This document shows positions 13,401 to 25,543 of a stretch of DNA of 64,000 nt, one piece after another. Numbering within the stretch: position 1 is the first letter of the stretch; each line of letters begins with the position of its first letter. The notes beneath the pieces are model-generated. The model worked only from the letters and a program-made list of their open reading frames with translations, searched no databases and had not been told where the DNA came from. The translations under genes and the position numbers were made by a program. The stretch comes from Apiotrichum sp. Y4204 (lineage: Eukaryota; Basidiomycota; Tremellomycetes; Trichosporonales; Trichosporonaceae): assembly GCA_025531455.1 (NCBI GenBank), contig JAMYHL010000004.1, positions 124,001 through 188,000 of the forward strand, read 5' to 3'.

Positions 13401-13700
13401 GAGCCATCTCGGAAGCCACCGGCGATCCAGATCGATGGCACCCCGGAGCGCTCGACCCCCTCGTCGGCGAGCATGGGCGGATTCGGCCTGTCCTTCCTCT
13501 CCGGCTATCTCCGCACCCCACCCGCCAACCCTAACATCCCCCGCATTGCCATCACGCCGTCCAGTGTCTCTCCGAAACGCACCCTCCTGCACCTCGAGCG
13601 CGACGCGTTCAACGCGCGCATCGGCTCAGTCGCGCGCGGCTGCCATGTCGACTTTCGCGAGTGCTGCACGGGGTGCTCTGGCGACGTCCTCGAGCTCTAA
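10437..13700 (+). CDS. large serine/proline-rich protein with central coiled coil, function unknown
   Basis: This is one open frame of 1,087 residues with no intron needed. I do not recognise a named family. Residues 1-700 are low-complexity Ser/Pro/Arg-rich sequence, typical of disorder, with acidic patches (EEDETESDEEG near residue 475). Residues about 725-780 (ERDALREDVDLWRKRCRNLE and onward) and about 790-840 (IAEMRDQIFSLASALERERT) are heptad-like and probably form coiled coils. The C-terminal part has more disorder and then a segment around GGFGLSFLSGYLRTPP. The last 25 residues carry three cysteines. The start at 10437 is the first ATG of this frame, but a uORF overlaps it. It could be a septum, polarity or cytoskeletal scaffold judging by composition only. 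It converges on the FHIP gene with 388 bases between stop codons. Confidence 0.75.
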   Translation: MSLAVDDEARRAQVTSAKKKVRRRVTATPAPGANPQLRQFRASRSGAAASPESAATLRPRANSPPPPTPLNTSVADNKMATFTMPRRMPQKGPTTEPVAAAEDDIKLEAPPTRAQRHTRKASRSHHRRDSSVASFTFPPPAQNNAVQHNGLPRGSLLAGFDLPLLVPSGDLPPDAPPTLETGSDKHEHDAACNPREIITTPATPIQHSPAIVEEEIAIARLSAFSFGAKPQRAPPSFPLPPIAPTSSRNPVLTRTPSFPPDLDSSDRPKSRPTSPSRRKRHSHNRSESISLPNLKLGGGARPNSLGLPSPNFTSAPSSPFGEPAPRSSSRLSTPLNSGSRLKFEPSDKEKEESRRRALDKLTGGPRVEEQRHSITLPSFDDDDYSVTSSRPPTLHSTASSSRPSSLAASSGSFGGSSLTSPLPWSTFEESDRWSFPHRFDPNKEDLASISFELPPAPSKTSSVLLNSGLGVLAEEDETESDEEGTAADTDMRAGSTSSVADATSPTDDATPAAGPTPSRLRELHLVSTNSSRRGSNPEVRESFARTVSQSRETPTKGYGSSNRRPRPLGLDEASVFIANSATSPNRVGRSNSLNGVRRAPSSRGSSISYKKDGSGSGSSRDYSIRGVGSPPTAPSDVTSPTFTSPLNDFQGLPRGTRSACPRPRSLILGIGGTSGRVLGEVDEEEEDSMLGFRDDGVSNGRPSFDSSRDSLDSSAWAHRRDSRDRIDAEMERDALREDVDLWRKRCRNLEDQLETERRETSRLRERVRKLGDRILQQSSAHAAAPSPNEGREIAQSRLIAEMRDQIFSLASALERERTEKAEALSRAADLQSLVDVAARTPQVSSESLPTTPKSRPRALESAQYDDADSNFADADDEHRSYEPNRNGLTKDDPNLNRMRGWGFPQGPVDGNSKASKRDSFFGLSRARPVRAPKASGSGLGLAWPSPDEEEHHDLPPIVVDDTNRSLITPVSPSRVGPNTTALNSRVVSEPSRKPPAIQIDGTPERSTPSSASMGGFGLSFLSGYLRTPPANPNIPRIAITPSSVSPKRTLLHLERDAFNARIGSVARGCHVDFRECCTGCSGDVLEL

Positions 13701-14088
13701 ATAGTAGCCATCGTGCCCGTGGTATTAACATACCCGTGGTGTATACCCGTGGTGCATATACCCTCACCACAGTACCATCACCGTCCATCATCATTCCCGA
13801 GTTATCTGTTACCTTTTCGTATCTTTTCTTTGTTTTTTCTACATCTACATCCTCGCCATTCAATCATCGTGGTCACATGTTGGGTTGGCACATATCTGCC
13901 GCCCTCTCCGTACTCTCGTAGGACAATCTTTGGGCATATCTGTCAACTTGTACTATTCTACCTGTCTTTGTCGATGCCAAGGATTGTGGAGAAGCATAAA
14001 AGCACAAGGAGCAACGCAACAGCATTTTCTCGTAAAAGTGTCATTAAGCAGTGACATGCGGATACAGTCACTATGGTCTATATATGTC
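13701..14088. other. shared 3' flank of two convergent genes
   Basis: This is the space between the stop of the coiled-coil gene and the stop of the FHIP gene. It begins with three spaced copies of CCCGTGGT (13709-13757) and is T-rich after 13800. There is no gene; it should hold both 3' UTRs and polyadenylation signals. Confidence 0.5.
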
Positions 14089-17000
14089 CTAGATGAAGCC
14101 GACCTGGTCGACACCGAGCGCCCGCCGCGCCGTCATGAGCGCAACGAGCTCCTTGATCAGCTCCTCGAGCACGATGCAGTTATCGAGAATGGCAGTGAGG
14201 GATGATGTCGACGGCACCGGTGGCCGGACACTCTTTGAATTTTCCTGCGCTTCATCCCCATCGTCCTCATCCGTATCCTCATCCCGCACCTCCTCACTCA
14301 ACTGTACGCTCCGCCCCCACCGGCCGGCCTGCACGTCCGGCACAGGCTCGACGTCCACGCTCCCCGCATCCGCTGCCTGGTGGTAGTGGCTCTTGAACGG
14401 CGGACTGGTGCCCTCGGCGCTCTGCGGTGCGACATGCAGCCGCGGCGTCGAGGGGATGGAAAGAGGCGCCGCGTCCACGCGCGGCGTGCTCGGCGCCGAG
14501 GGTGGCGTGTTCGCGATCACGGGGGCGGGCGGCATCGGTGTCGGGGTGGGCTTTCGCCGCGGGCTCCACAGGTTCTTGATACTGCTCGCGAGCGATACCT
14601 TCCTCGGCGTACCGATAGCGCCGACGGCAGGGGAGAGCGGTGGGGTCGCAATATCGGGCTCGAGCATCGCGCTCATCGCCTCCTCGAGGTGGTCGGCGAA
14701 GAGGAGGCCCTGCCGGCGTTCGGCGAGCAGGCGGTCGAAGCCCTCCACAAGGGCGCGGAACCGACCAACGTGGCGGACCAGTTCGCGGAGCACCTGGTAT
14801 ATCGCTGGGAGAGGGCGCTGTGGCAGATCCGGGCGGGATGATGGGCGTGACGCGTCAAAGGAGGAATCTGATGAATAACCGTCTTCAGTTGCGCCGCGGT
14901 TCCACTCGTCGTTCTCTGGAGGATCATACAGTAGCCATCCGGCCAGGGAGCGGTGTGGACACCGGGCCAGCGCGGATAGTGCGCCGGTGAGCGCGACATT
15001 CGTATCAGGACTGGAGGTAAACCACTGCGTGAGCCCCTTCATGAGCTCGCGGACAACGGGGTCCGAAGGGGAGAGCGCGTGCTGGAGCGGATCCGTCTCG
15101 TACTCGCCAACGCGAAGGAGAGCGGGCTTGCCGTCGTCGCTCACAAACTGCAGTGGCACGCGCGAGCTGAGCCAGCAGCCATCAGTTTCGAGGAGTGCGT
15201 GCTGGTCGGTGAGGTACGCGCCGAAGCCTGAGGCTGTGTCCACGCTGCCGGTCACTGCGTCGTCCAGACGGGGTACCAGTGCGCCGTACAGCTCTGGCTC
15301 CTGGACGTGCACGTCGGTAGAATTGACAGGCGTATGGAGGAAACTCTGCCATGTTGTTGCGTCTGGCGGTGGCAGCCGAGGACGCGCCGTACCAGTTGCG
15401 GCGGGATCGCGGATGATTGTCAGGAGTGAAGGAGTGATGCGCCGGCAGTGGTCGCCTAGCAAAGTGGCAAGGAGGTGCAGGCTCGCTGTCGATGATGGCG
15501 GTGCACCGGAGCGCAAGTTGTCGAGTATCAGGTCGCGCAGCGTAAACCTCCCTTCGTTGTGGTAGTACTCAGGGTGGTGGGATGTGAGAGGGGAGACAAA
15601 GCCCATGGCGCCAGTCTTGCGCTGCTTTCGGCTCTTCTTCTGCGGAGAGTATGTTGGAACCGCAGCGTCTGCGTCCGAGAGGATATCCAGCACCCGCTGC
15701 AGAACAGGCCCGTCCTCGAGGTTGCCGAGCAGAACGTCCAGGTACGTCAGCACCGCAACGGCTGACCCGTCGGTGCTCGAGCACTCGAGGATAGAGGGGT
15801 ACAGAACGTTGTCGACAAATGCCGTCTGGACAGCGTCCAGCGTCGCGTCCGCAACCGCCGGGCCGAGAACTTGCGTTGTCGACACTGTACGCGAGTTCGG
15901 GTCCGCGTACAGCACCGGCGAGCGGCATCGGTAAATGATATCCTGAAGGAAGCCGAACAGCTTAAGAAGGAGGTCGAGTTGTGCGCGCACGTCCATATCT
16001 GTCGAGGACGGGAGGTCCATCAACTCGTCGTCATCGTCAACCGTCTCCGCTGCGCCAACGTGCATTCCACCACCGGCGTTGAAATCTGGGTCCTCCCGCG
16101 CCTGTTCGGCCAGCGAAGGAATGCGCAGCTTGGACGGGAGGACCGAGAAGGCCGCACCGAGGCCGGCGGCCATGACGTCCGCAAAGTCCCCGTCGAGGAT
16201 GTATTCTGCCAACGCGTCGCGCGCCTCCTGTAGCGGATCCGAACCATCTGGCGCCGGTGTTGTGGTGAGTCCGTCGCCTTCATCTGGGGTAAGAAAGGCA
16301 ATGTCGAACAAGAACAACAGGCCGGCACGGGCAAAGTCTCCCGTGCGGCCCTCGCGATGCACAAAGCGGAGGAGATAGGAGAAGAGGAGGAATTCGAAGT
16401 GCGTCGTGGTGATAGGGTCCGACCCAGATTGGCCCGATGTGCCAGAGAACATGGACACACCGGTACGCGTCGACGGGGTTGGTGAAAGGGCGCGAGCTGG
16501 GCTGAGCGCCGATGGTGTTGGGGAGAGGGCGCGTGCTGGGCCGAGTGTCCGTTGCGGATCAATTGCGCCGGACGAGTTGTGCGCGACGAGCCATCCCCGG
16601 TCATGGAAGAAGATCAGCAACAGTGGTGGACTGGAGTCAGCATAGCCCCACTGTATTGCGGTGACTCACTACGCCCGCATTCGCGAGCAGAGAATGCACA
16701 TCAGGTCGACCAAATCCTCCTCGAGCGCGCTGTCGAAATGCACACTGTCGTCCAATGCTCCAGCAGCACCAAACGCCCTCTTCTCGCCATCGACCTTCTC
16801 CACTGGCGCGTCACCGACACACGATCTTAGCAAGCGGCGCAGCGGGCGATGTACAGCATTGTGCACCAGGAACCGTTCAGACAACAGCACGACGAGGTTG
16901 TTCACTGCTCGAAGCACCTCGGCTGCGGCGTTAGTTCCTGCCCAGTGCTGCTCATAGTGAAGTTTCTCAGCGGTCACTCACCCTTGACGCCGCGCGGCCG

Positions 17001-17662
17001 GTCACGCTCACACAGTCGCTCGAGCTGCGCAAGAATGTCGTGCCGCAAAAAGTACTCGAGGCATGCTCCGGTAGTGCTGTGTGTGAGCGTGGGACGAATG
17101 TGCAGAGGAGCACACTTCGATGGCGCTGCTATGGGACTTATTGCATCGCCCTCGCACTCCCGCACTCACTCCTCATCTGCCCGGTTGCCCTCGTACACGA
17201 GTGCATCGACAATGTGCTTAAGCTGGCGGGGCACGTCCGTCGCCGTGATACCACTGCTGTCAGTCTGGGCTGCGATGTGGGCCCCATCGCGTGGATCGCA
17301 GATACGTACCGCAAGAGTTGCCGCTCGTTGGGGTGTTCGAGAGTCTCCTGCGCGCGTTAGCATCGACTGATATCACGACAACGCCGCATGGCACGAGGCC
17401 GGCAGAGGAGAAGAGCGGCGCCACTCGCACGACCGGCTGAGTGCGTGCGTTACCATCGCGTCTCGGCCATCTTGCCCCCTCGTTACGACTACCAAATCTC
17501 AGAATACTCCGCACGCGATCGCCGCTCTTTTCTCTCCCAACAGTTCCCCACCTTAAGCTGGATCCACGCCGCGTCAAAGTCCGCGAGGTTGTCCGGCGCG
17601 CGCAGCTCAGCTGCCGGCTTGGGCGCGTGGAGGAGGCGCGCGAAGAATGTGGACACCTCCAT
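14089..17662 (-). CDS. FHIP / RAI16-like protein (FTS-Hook-interacting protein family)
   Basis: Exons, in transcript order, are 17662-17552, 17347-17310, 17253-17170, 17076-16982, 16937-16670 and 16630-14089, closing in frame to 1,045 residues. The N-terminal 200 residues, spread over five small exons, and the segment around EFLLFSYLLRFVHREGRTGD and ARAGLLFLFDIAFL match my memory of the RAI16/FHIP helical-repeat domain. A Pro/Ser-rich disordered region lies near nt 14250-14650, and a short helical C terminus (EELIKELVALMTARRALG) ends the protein. In other fungi FHIP works in the FTS-Hook-FHIP complex that couples dynein to early endosomes; the same job is inferred here. The first intron (204 nt) is longer than the rest and could hide a small extra exon. 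The start was chosen because MEVSTFFARLLHAP leads in frame through all splice sites. Confidence 0.8.
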
Positions 17663-19155
17663 TGTCGCGGGCCTAGCTCATCGGCGGGAGGACCAGAGGT
17701 GGGCCAGAAGCCGAGAGCCGGAAGCGCGTAGCGGAAGCGAGGCGCTGCGCGTCGTGCGGGGAGGGAAGGTGGGAACGCGGAAGGTCGTGAGTCCGTGAGG
17801 TGGGAAGAGTGAGCGTGTCTCGTCGGATTGAGATGTGACTGCGGGGGATGATAGTCGAGAGCTCAAGCGCGGGAAAAAATAAATAATTAAATGAAGATAT
17901 GTGAAGAGAGGTGGGTGGCGTGAGTGTTGTTGGAATGTCTCGAGTGTTCGTCTCAGGTTTGTTTGTGGCCGCCGCCGTCGTCGTCGTCGACCAACGGCTC
18001 GGAAAAGAGTGGAGGCGCGTGCGTGGAATGGACCCTGTGGGTAACTGTCACACTACACACGGCTTGATACCCCGTCCCCCGGCGCGTCGCGTCACACCTG
18101 TGGTACTTGTGATACTGTTTCTTCTGGATGGGAATGCGTGATGTACGCTGTACGCTGTCCGATGCATAGCAGACATCACATCATATGCTCGCCTTTGTCC
18201 ATCGTCGTCGATCGCTGTCGTTTGCTTGGCAGGAAAAAAACCGGGGAAGGGGAACAATCCGACTGTAACTCTAATCGATATTTGAATTGATGGTCGTGTT
18301 TCAAGTTTCACTCCACTCTTCCTAATCATCAGCGACCGGGAGGATAACCAACCTTTGCCGACCATCGTTGTGTTGTGAGGTGTCCACACTGGCCTGTTCA
18401 CACTGGCCACACTGGTAGCATCCCTCGCAGCCTCGCAGCATCCCCGTGGATCGTGGCATGTCGTGGGGTGATTGGCATGTCGAGGTGTACTTTTCACTCG
18501 CAAAATGCCAAGTTTAGATCACAGCGAGCACGGGAGCGCAGAGCGCGATCCGGTTCAGTGGCAGTTGGGGTCGTGGCACTGAACTCACGATTGTCACACT
18601 GCAACGCCGCAACGTCTCTGCAAAAAGCTCACTGTCAAATTGTCAACCGAGAGATCTGAGCCTTATAGACCGTTCAGTCCGTGACACACTCACTGCTCCA
18701 GTGCATTCTTCCGGTTTTACGGGAATCTTTATTGTTACAGGCTTTCCAAACACGACAGAACTCATCCAGTGGTGACAGAGGCGGCACAGACTTTCCAGTC
18801 TGCGATCCTTTGAATCAAACACGCGAGCTGATAAACTCCTCGGAGGGCGTCGGGGCGCCATTTACAGAATGATCAGAACGACCGATTTACTTTGGTCCAC
18901 TTGCTCCACCTGCTCCACTTGCTCCACTTGCTCACAAAGTCGGCGCACTCTACTTCGTCTTATGCATGTTCTATGTAAATCTTATTGTCTTAATTGTTAT
19001 GCTACACACTTCGCTACAGAAGAGAAACCCGCTGCTGCCACCAGGGCGTGCGGGGAAATTGGTTGGTAAAACTCGGACGTGGAGTCCGTGGTGAAGACAC
19101 TTGGTGTCGGTTGACGAGCCATGAGACTCGCAGAATGTATTGCGGCCGAAGCCTT
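17663..19155. other. intergenic region between FHIP and PRM10-like genes
   Basis: This holds the FHIP promoter (A/T-rich AAAATAAATAATTAAAT at about 17875-17891) and the 3' flank of the PRM10-like gene. I see no gene in it. A 9-base unit, TCCACTTGC or TCCACCTGC, repeats about four times at 18897-18935. Confidence 0.5.
18897..18935. repeat. short tandem repeat, 9-bp unit
   Basis: About four consecutive copies of TCCACTTGC with one T-to-C variant. It lies in non-coding sequence downstream of the PRM10-like gene, and no function is apparent. Confidence 0.7.
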
Positions 19156-22100
19156 CTAGAAGGAGAAAATTCTGAACTGTCAGCTTTCTGGACAAGGGAA
19201 AACACAAAGCTGAACTCACCCAGCTCCCCTGCGCCTCGATCCGCCGAGGGGGTACATGACCGTCGCGCTGACGAAGAGACCGACGCTGGAGGTTAGTTCT
19301 CTGCATTTTCATTTCATGGTTACTCACGTTAGACCGATGGCCACGGAGACGAGCTGCTGCGCAACGCCGAAACCCTGGGAGTACTGTACCGACGAGCCCT
19401 TTTCGCCTTCGGAGACGAATCTGCTTATCAGCTTGAAAACCTCGACAGTGTACTCACGTGAAGAGACCGCCTTGCGAGAGACCGGACGGAAGCTGGAAGA
19501 GGATGCCGACAACCATGACGGGGAAGCTTGCACCGTTGGAGAGGAAGCGGCCGTAGAGGTTTCCGAGAATGCCGACGGTGAAGGAGCCGAGCGCGGAGAT
19601 GATATCGGAGCGGTTCTTAAAGGCCTGCGCCGCAAAGTGGTTGGTCACCCAGCCAGCGCACGCAATGGCGACCATGATGGGCAGTTCCTTGCGGAACAGC
19701 GGCTGCTGGTTACGCAGGGAGAGGACCGTCGAGTACATTGGCACACACAGGTAGTACCAGTACCCGCTGGGTGTCTGCATGTACCACGGCGCGCCTTCGT
19801 AGTGCGTGTTTTTGCACATGTAGTCGTCGGCGTTGGCGACGCTTTGACCACGAATTTTGATGTAGATCTCGGCGCCGATAGAAATGCCGAAGCCGAGGAA
19901 GAGCGAGTACATGACGGAATAGGCGATACGCACAGCACCTGCCGTGATGTTGCGACTTGCTATCTCTAGTGCTCCCGTGAGGACGATGTAACCAGGAAGG
20001 ACGAGGACAATACCGCCAGATACGAGGGCGGTGTAGCAGAAGTACGAGGTGGAGCCGAGGACCGCAGCGAGGAAGGAGATGAGCGTGGCGATGGTGATTT
20101 CGAAGACGTTTGAAAACATGTCATTCTTAGCCGCCAGAAGCTGAACTGAAACAAGCAGCATGCCAAGGGGAGCACACATGAGAGCGTCGAGGAAAGAGCC
20201 GAAGAACGAGGGAACGACGATAAAGCTTGAGCAGAGGCCACCGATAAGAATAGTTTGCCAGGCCTTGTAGTAAGGCTTGGAGGTCATGAGTACGTCGAGT
20301 TCCTTGTTCGCGTCCTCGACAGACGTCTTGTCGTGCACGACCTCCCAGTAGACATTATGGACTGCGAGCAGCTTTCCGAGATCGAGACCAGTGTCCTGCT
20401 TCATGAACTTTGTCTCAGAGGTATGCGTGGCGTCGTCCGCAAACGAGATGAGCATCGTGCCCGGGAGGTAGACGACCTGGGCGTTAATCTCGAGAACCCT
20501 GGCAGTCGCCTGGATCTGGGTCTCGAGACGGTGGGACGGCGAGCCGAACATCATGAGCGCGCGTGCGAGCTTCATAAGGAACTGCTGGCGGGCAATAATG
20601 GTCGCGACGTGCTGGATGATAAACACCTCCTGCTTGCGGCGCGCCTCCTTTGCCTTTTTGCGGCGCCGCTTCTCCGCCTCCCATTCCTTGCGTTTCCGGT
20701 CTTCTTCGGTCTGCGGCTTGAAGAAGCCATCGCCAGTGCCCTCGCGCTCGGGGGTTGCCACGAGCGGTCGCATCCACGGGGTCTTTGGCAGGTTGATCGA
20801 CACGGGGCGGCTCTTGCGCTTCGTGTTCATCATAACCAGGTCGTCGCTGCTCTTCGACTCCCGGGGCTGCATCGTGACGGTTGCGTCGGACTTTTTAAAC
20901 TCCGAGTTCGTCGGCGAGTCCTCGTGCGAGTACAGTGACGTGGGGCGGGAGCCGGCCGGAGAGTCTCCTCCAAGAGTATACCGCTTGAGATGGTATCCGC
21001 GCTTGCTGGCGGACGGCATGAGTGTGGTCGACTGAGGAGCAGCGGCAGCAGCGACGGCCCCCGTGTTCTGGATGAGGGCGCCGAACACTCCTGCGCCGGA
21101 ACGCGCGGCCTTGGGCCTGTCGTCCCTTACACGTCCAATGGCGCCGCGGAACGAGTTGAGGAGGCCGGTCTCGTCGGGGCTGTGAGGACGGTCCGCGACG
21201 GACAAGGACGAGTCGTTGCGCTTGTGGGCGCCAAAGTCATCCACCGACTGCGTGCGCCGGCGCCACGGGAAGTGACGCTCCGACCACGACGCAGAGTGTA
21301 GCGTCTTTTCATCATCCTCGTCAAACGACGAGGAGCGGGACGGCGGCGCAGTCGACGCCGGCGTCGTACCCGTCGAATCGAGATTCTGCTGATTGTATAG
21401 CTGGAGAAGCGTGCCGAGCACCGACGTGCCTCCCGGAATTGGGGGCAGGCCGCTTCCCGGCGGAGGGTTGATGGAAGCGTGAAGAGGCGAGGGAGCGTTC
21501 GGCTTGTTGTGGGTGGGGCGTGGGTTAAGGCTTGACCGCGCCTCCTTCTCGGTATCATGTTCGCGGTGCTCCTCCTCCTCCCGCTTGCGAGCACGCTTCA
21601 CCGCACCGCTGCGGACACGCTGCCTGAGTGTCCCCCAGCGGCCGGTATGAGAACGGACGAGGTTGGCCGCCTCCTTCTTTGCATCCGGCTCGGTCGGGAG
21701 AGACGGCAGTCCGTCCGTCTCGCCGATGGGCACATAGCTTGTGACGTGGTCGTTTGCGCCCTCGTTGAGTAGCTCGCCCTCGGTGCGCTCGAGGTCCTTG
21801 CCATCGGTGTCCTCCTCTTCCGGAGGGTCGTGGTCCAGGCGGTAGTCGTAGTCCTCGTCGCTGACGCCGTTCTCCGTCCCGTGGGAGTGGTGGCGGCCAA
21901 GACCGTGGAGGTGGTGAGCATGGTGGCCTCCGTGCCCGTGCCCTTGTTCGTGCTCGAGTTCATCAGACGCCATCGAGCTGATACTCAGGCTCGAGCGCTG
22001 TCCGGGCCGGCGCTTCTTGAAACGCTGGAGGGCGTCGTTCACCTCGCGAATATTCCGGTGGTCGAGCTGGGCCTCGGGATCGTCCGCCATCGGCGCGAGG

Positions 22101-22399
22101 TTGACGACATGGTCCTGCGTCCACTGCACACGCCGCGGTGTGCGGGTGGGGGCGGAGGCGACCACCTCGGCGGGAGAGTTTGTGCCCGCACTACCTGTTC
22201 CGCCGGTGCCCGTGCCAATGTTCATGTCCGGGGCCAGAGTGGCACCTGAACTACCTGAGGGACCGGCGGCAGCGGCCTCTACACGCGCACGTTGAAGGTC
22301 CCCCTCCGAGTGCGTGCGGAGGATAGGAGGAGCGCGCGGCATCTCGCCCAGGTCGCGCAGCGGGATGACGGGCTCGTCAAAGGGGTTATCGGATACCAT
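19156..22399 (-). CDS. PRM10: PRM10-like ThrE-family multi-pass membrane protein
   Basis: Exons are 22399-19458, 19420-19328, 19285-19220 and a final 16-nt exon 19171-19156, giving 1,038 residues. Residues 1 to about 590 are disordered, Ser- and Arg-rich, with a His-rich GHGHGGHHAHHLHGLG patch. From about residue 590 the sequence matches the ThrE domain of fungal pheromone-regulated membrane protein 10: a conserved RQQFLMKLARALMMFGSPSH segment, then about ten hydrophobic spans. The last exon adds GIFSF and a stop, which fits the short C terminus I expect of this family better than reading on through the 3' intron. The bacterial relatives export threonine and serine; the fungal substrate is not established. 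The start at 22399 is the first ATG of the frame (MVSDNPFDEP). It shares a 2 kb divergent upstream region with GOT1. Confidence 0.87.
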
Positions 22400-24383
22400 G
22401 GACGGGGGGAGTGTGTGTGGGGAGGTGGGGTCGTGTGGGGTGAAGGTGTGGCTGACGATAGACACAAGTGGCAGTGACTATCAATGGGATGTGATTGAAC
22501 AAAGTCGTGTGGGGTGTCCTGGGTCGTGTGGTGTGTATATGTGAGAGAGAGTATGGACCCAAGAGATACTCAACACTCGAAACGACGTGGAGCGACCTCT
22601 CTCGCCGGGTACGACGACGAGCACCATAGGTGTTTAGTCAGTGCGGCTTACTACTCGGCACATCGCAGATGCAGAATTGCCATGACCCCCGGATCGCAAA
22701 GCGGGGGTGCCGAGCTGCCGAGCAGGGACTTGGCGACCGACTACCGGCACCGGCGAACGTCATCGGTTGCATGTGTTGGACTAGTGAGACTTGTGGTGTA
22801 TATCGAGCATTGCGCTTCTGCAGATAGAAGCACCCTAGACTGGAGTAAAAAAACGCAGGGTGCGTCCCGCAATCTCGTCGGAGGGTCGCCGAGTGGGTGT
22901 GCAGGAGACGAGATGGTCGTATGGGAGGGGGGGTGTTGGAAGGGCAGAGAATGGGGGTGATGTCTCAACGGCCCAACGCCCAAAAGGCCGTAGACTAGCT
23001 GCGGCCTGCGTGGCCTCTTTTCGCAATCGGTGCAACTTTATCATCCGATTTCTGCCAGGATTATGATTTTGTGGGCTTTTCGGACATTGGGTGGGTGCGA
23101 TGATAACACACTCCAAGAGTCCCTGCGATCCTGCGATCCCTAAGTGGCCTACGAACGTGGGTCATGCGGGCAAGATGCCGCCGGGTTGGCCGTGGACCCT
23201 GGCGATTGTGGGCACATGGACATGTGGATGCCCTGTGTCCTGTGGTGGGTGGGCCACAGAACCATGGGTGGCGGCCGCAGTTTATACACCTATACACCAT
23301 GTACGGTACAACAGCAGGCTCTGACCCGTTCGAGTTCCCTGGCTGTGGTGCATACCCCGTACTTTCCGCCCTGAGTGCTGGATCCTGTCGCGACCTGTCG
23401 GCGGCCGACCGATAAGGTCGCGCCATTCCGGGGTCCACGCCGGAGTCAGACGACCACTCCGCCCCGCGCTGTAGAGGAGAGCAAGAACCTGTTCCCAGCG
23501 ATCCCAAGAGTCCAAGAGGTCCTCTGGATCGCAGGAACCCGGATACGTCGTGCTGTAATAAGTGTACGAGAAAGCGTGCGATTGCATGCGATGTAAAACT
23601 GCCCACAATGCGATGCCCAGCGGCCAGCGGTGGGCTGCCCATGAGATGGATCCTAACCCACGCCGTCTCACGCGTCTCAAACGTCTTCAACCCCCCTCGG
23701 TCAGGATACGGTCAGTGCTAGCGTTAGCGCGCCATCGCGTTTCGCCGGCCTCGAATCCATCAATTCTAGGCTTGCTCCTCGACGCGCTCTCACCGCGCCG
23801 CAGTCCGTACGTGACACTGCTGTCCGCGCGTCCGCGGAATGTCGTTGAGCGACCAGGTCGAGAACCATGGCATCATGGGACGCGGGACGCAGGAACACAC
23901 ATGCGGGACGAGGAGCGAGATCCGAGAATGGACGCGCCATCGACAGCCAGTACATTTTTTTTTTTCCTGCTGCTCGAGCTGGTTGTGATGAGAATAAGGG
24001 CCATGACATCATACCGGACTGGCGAAGTCCGGCATCAGGCCTAATTCAAAGGCCATATAGGCCAGTCCAACGGATCACTGGATTTTGCTGCGGGTGCCTA
24101 TTCAGGTCAGAGAATCAGATTAAGTGAATTACAGTCACGTGATATTTTCGCGCGATGCCCACGCAGATTACACGTGATCTTCCCCAACGCGGCTTCGGCG
24201 CCAGCAACTCGCAGCCACGGCGGCGCTCGGCCTCCACGACTACTGGACCACCTGTCGCGCACAAACATTGTCAAAAGTCATATACACCAGATCCGCTGTT
24301 TCATTTTCTCCAGCTTTTGTTTTGTTTTGCTTTTTTAATTCTCACTTTTCGCTCTGCGCGCGTGACGGACAGACACAGACATA
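22400..24383. other. divergent upstream region of PRM10-like and GOT1 genes
   Basis: Two kilobases separate the two start codons. I see no supportable gene; open frames are short and unrelated. An 11-T tract lies at 23955-23965, and the last 80 bases before GOT1 are T-rich, which suits a promoter. Confidence 0.5.
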
Positions 24384-25543
24384 ATGGTAGGTTTTTGCGG
24401 CGTGATCACCACTGACCCAAGGTGTGGCTTAGCGACCGGCAAAGTGAGTGTGCAGGCGTGCCATCGGATGAGGGAAGGCGACGCCCGGAGGATCCAGGAT
24501 GGGCCGTTGACGGCGGACTCCATGCGCGTGGTCACGTATACTGGGCGTGGAGAACGCTGGAAGGAAACGATCGCGGAGAGGGTGCGCGTCGTGCAGCCCG
24601 ATCACTACCTGCCCCTTATCGCCTCGATCTCAAGCACCTGATCGCGTGACGCGACCGCTGACCCCCCAGAGATCGGAATCGCCCTTGTGGCGTTCGGCAC
24701 CTTCTTCCTCCTTCTCGGTACGTGGTCTAGGCGGTCTACTGGGCACGGCTGACGGCAGGCATCATGCTGTTCTTTGACAGCGCATTGCTGGCGCTAGGAA
24801 ACGTGAGTCTGAATGGTGTCGATGATGGGATGGGATTATCTCGATATATCGCGCGGGGATTTGACCGGTCTGGAGTTCGTTGCGTCTCGATTTCAGATGC
24901 AGTTCAATTCATATAGTGGCTAGCTTTTACCGACTAGCCACCTCAATCGGAAAGGCATGGCCTGCCTCGCACCGCTTCCTCGAGTCCAAATCAGTCAGCC
25001 CTGCTCACACTAACCCCAGATTCTCTTCCTCTCCGGCCTGCCGCTCATTATCGGTCCAACGCGGACATTCTACTTCTTTTCACGGCGCGAAAAGTGGCGC
25101 GGAACCGTGTGTTTCTTTGGCGGAATGTGGGTACCGGAGAGTAGGCAGGCGGTGATGGGTGCCATCTTGCGATAGACACCCAACTCTTCGCTTCGCCACG
25201 CGCACGGGCTCTGACTGACATCCAGCATTCTCGTGTTCTGCAAGTGGGCCATTGTCGGGATCCTCGTCGAAATCGTCGGCCTCATCGGTCTCTTCGGGTA
25301 TGTCCCCTTTGACACCTCTCCGCTGACAACAGCTCGTTCTTCCCCGTCATCCTCCAGGCACTCCGCCAGATGCCCGTCATCGGCACCTTCCTCTCGCTGC
25401 CGTATATCCGCGGGGTGAGTGCGCGTGAAAGTTGAGAAGCTATGGAGACTGGAGACATGAGGCCTGGGAACGCGTCATGCCCCACCATGTGCTGACGTCA
25501 GTTTGCGGACAGGGTCGCCGGCGTGCGCCAGAGCGCAGTGTAA
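24384..25543 (+). CDS. GOT1: Got1 family Golgi vesicle transport protein
   Basis: Eight small exons close in frame to 139 residues: 24384-24386, 24422-24443, 24670-24717, 24759-24802, 25020-25126, 25226-25297, 25333-25414 and 25502-25543. The deduced protein starts MVWLSDRQKIGIALVAFGTF and carries the family landmarks FFDSALLALGN, GPTRTFYFFSRREKWRG and the end VAGVRQSAV. It has four hydrophobic spans, and its length matches the yeast protein (138). Got1 is a small tetraspanning membrane protein needed for ER-Golgi traffic. The first coding exon contains only the ATG. The gene is easy to miss because no single exon exceeds 107 nt. It converges on the GH71 gene. Confidence 0.95.

Noticed and set aside
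19156..19219. Reading through the last intron of the PRM10-like gene into a longer C terminus
   Set aside because: An acceptor 22 bases earlier gives an open frame to about 18971, but that tail does not resemble the family. The later acceptor gives GIFSF and a stop, as expected.
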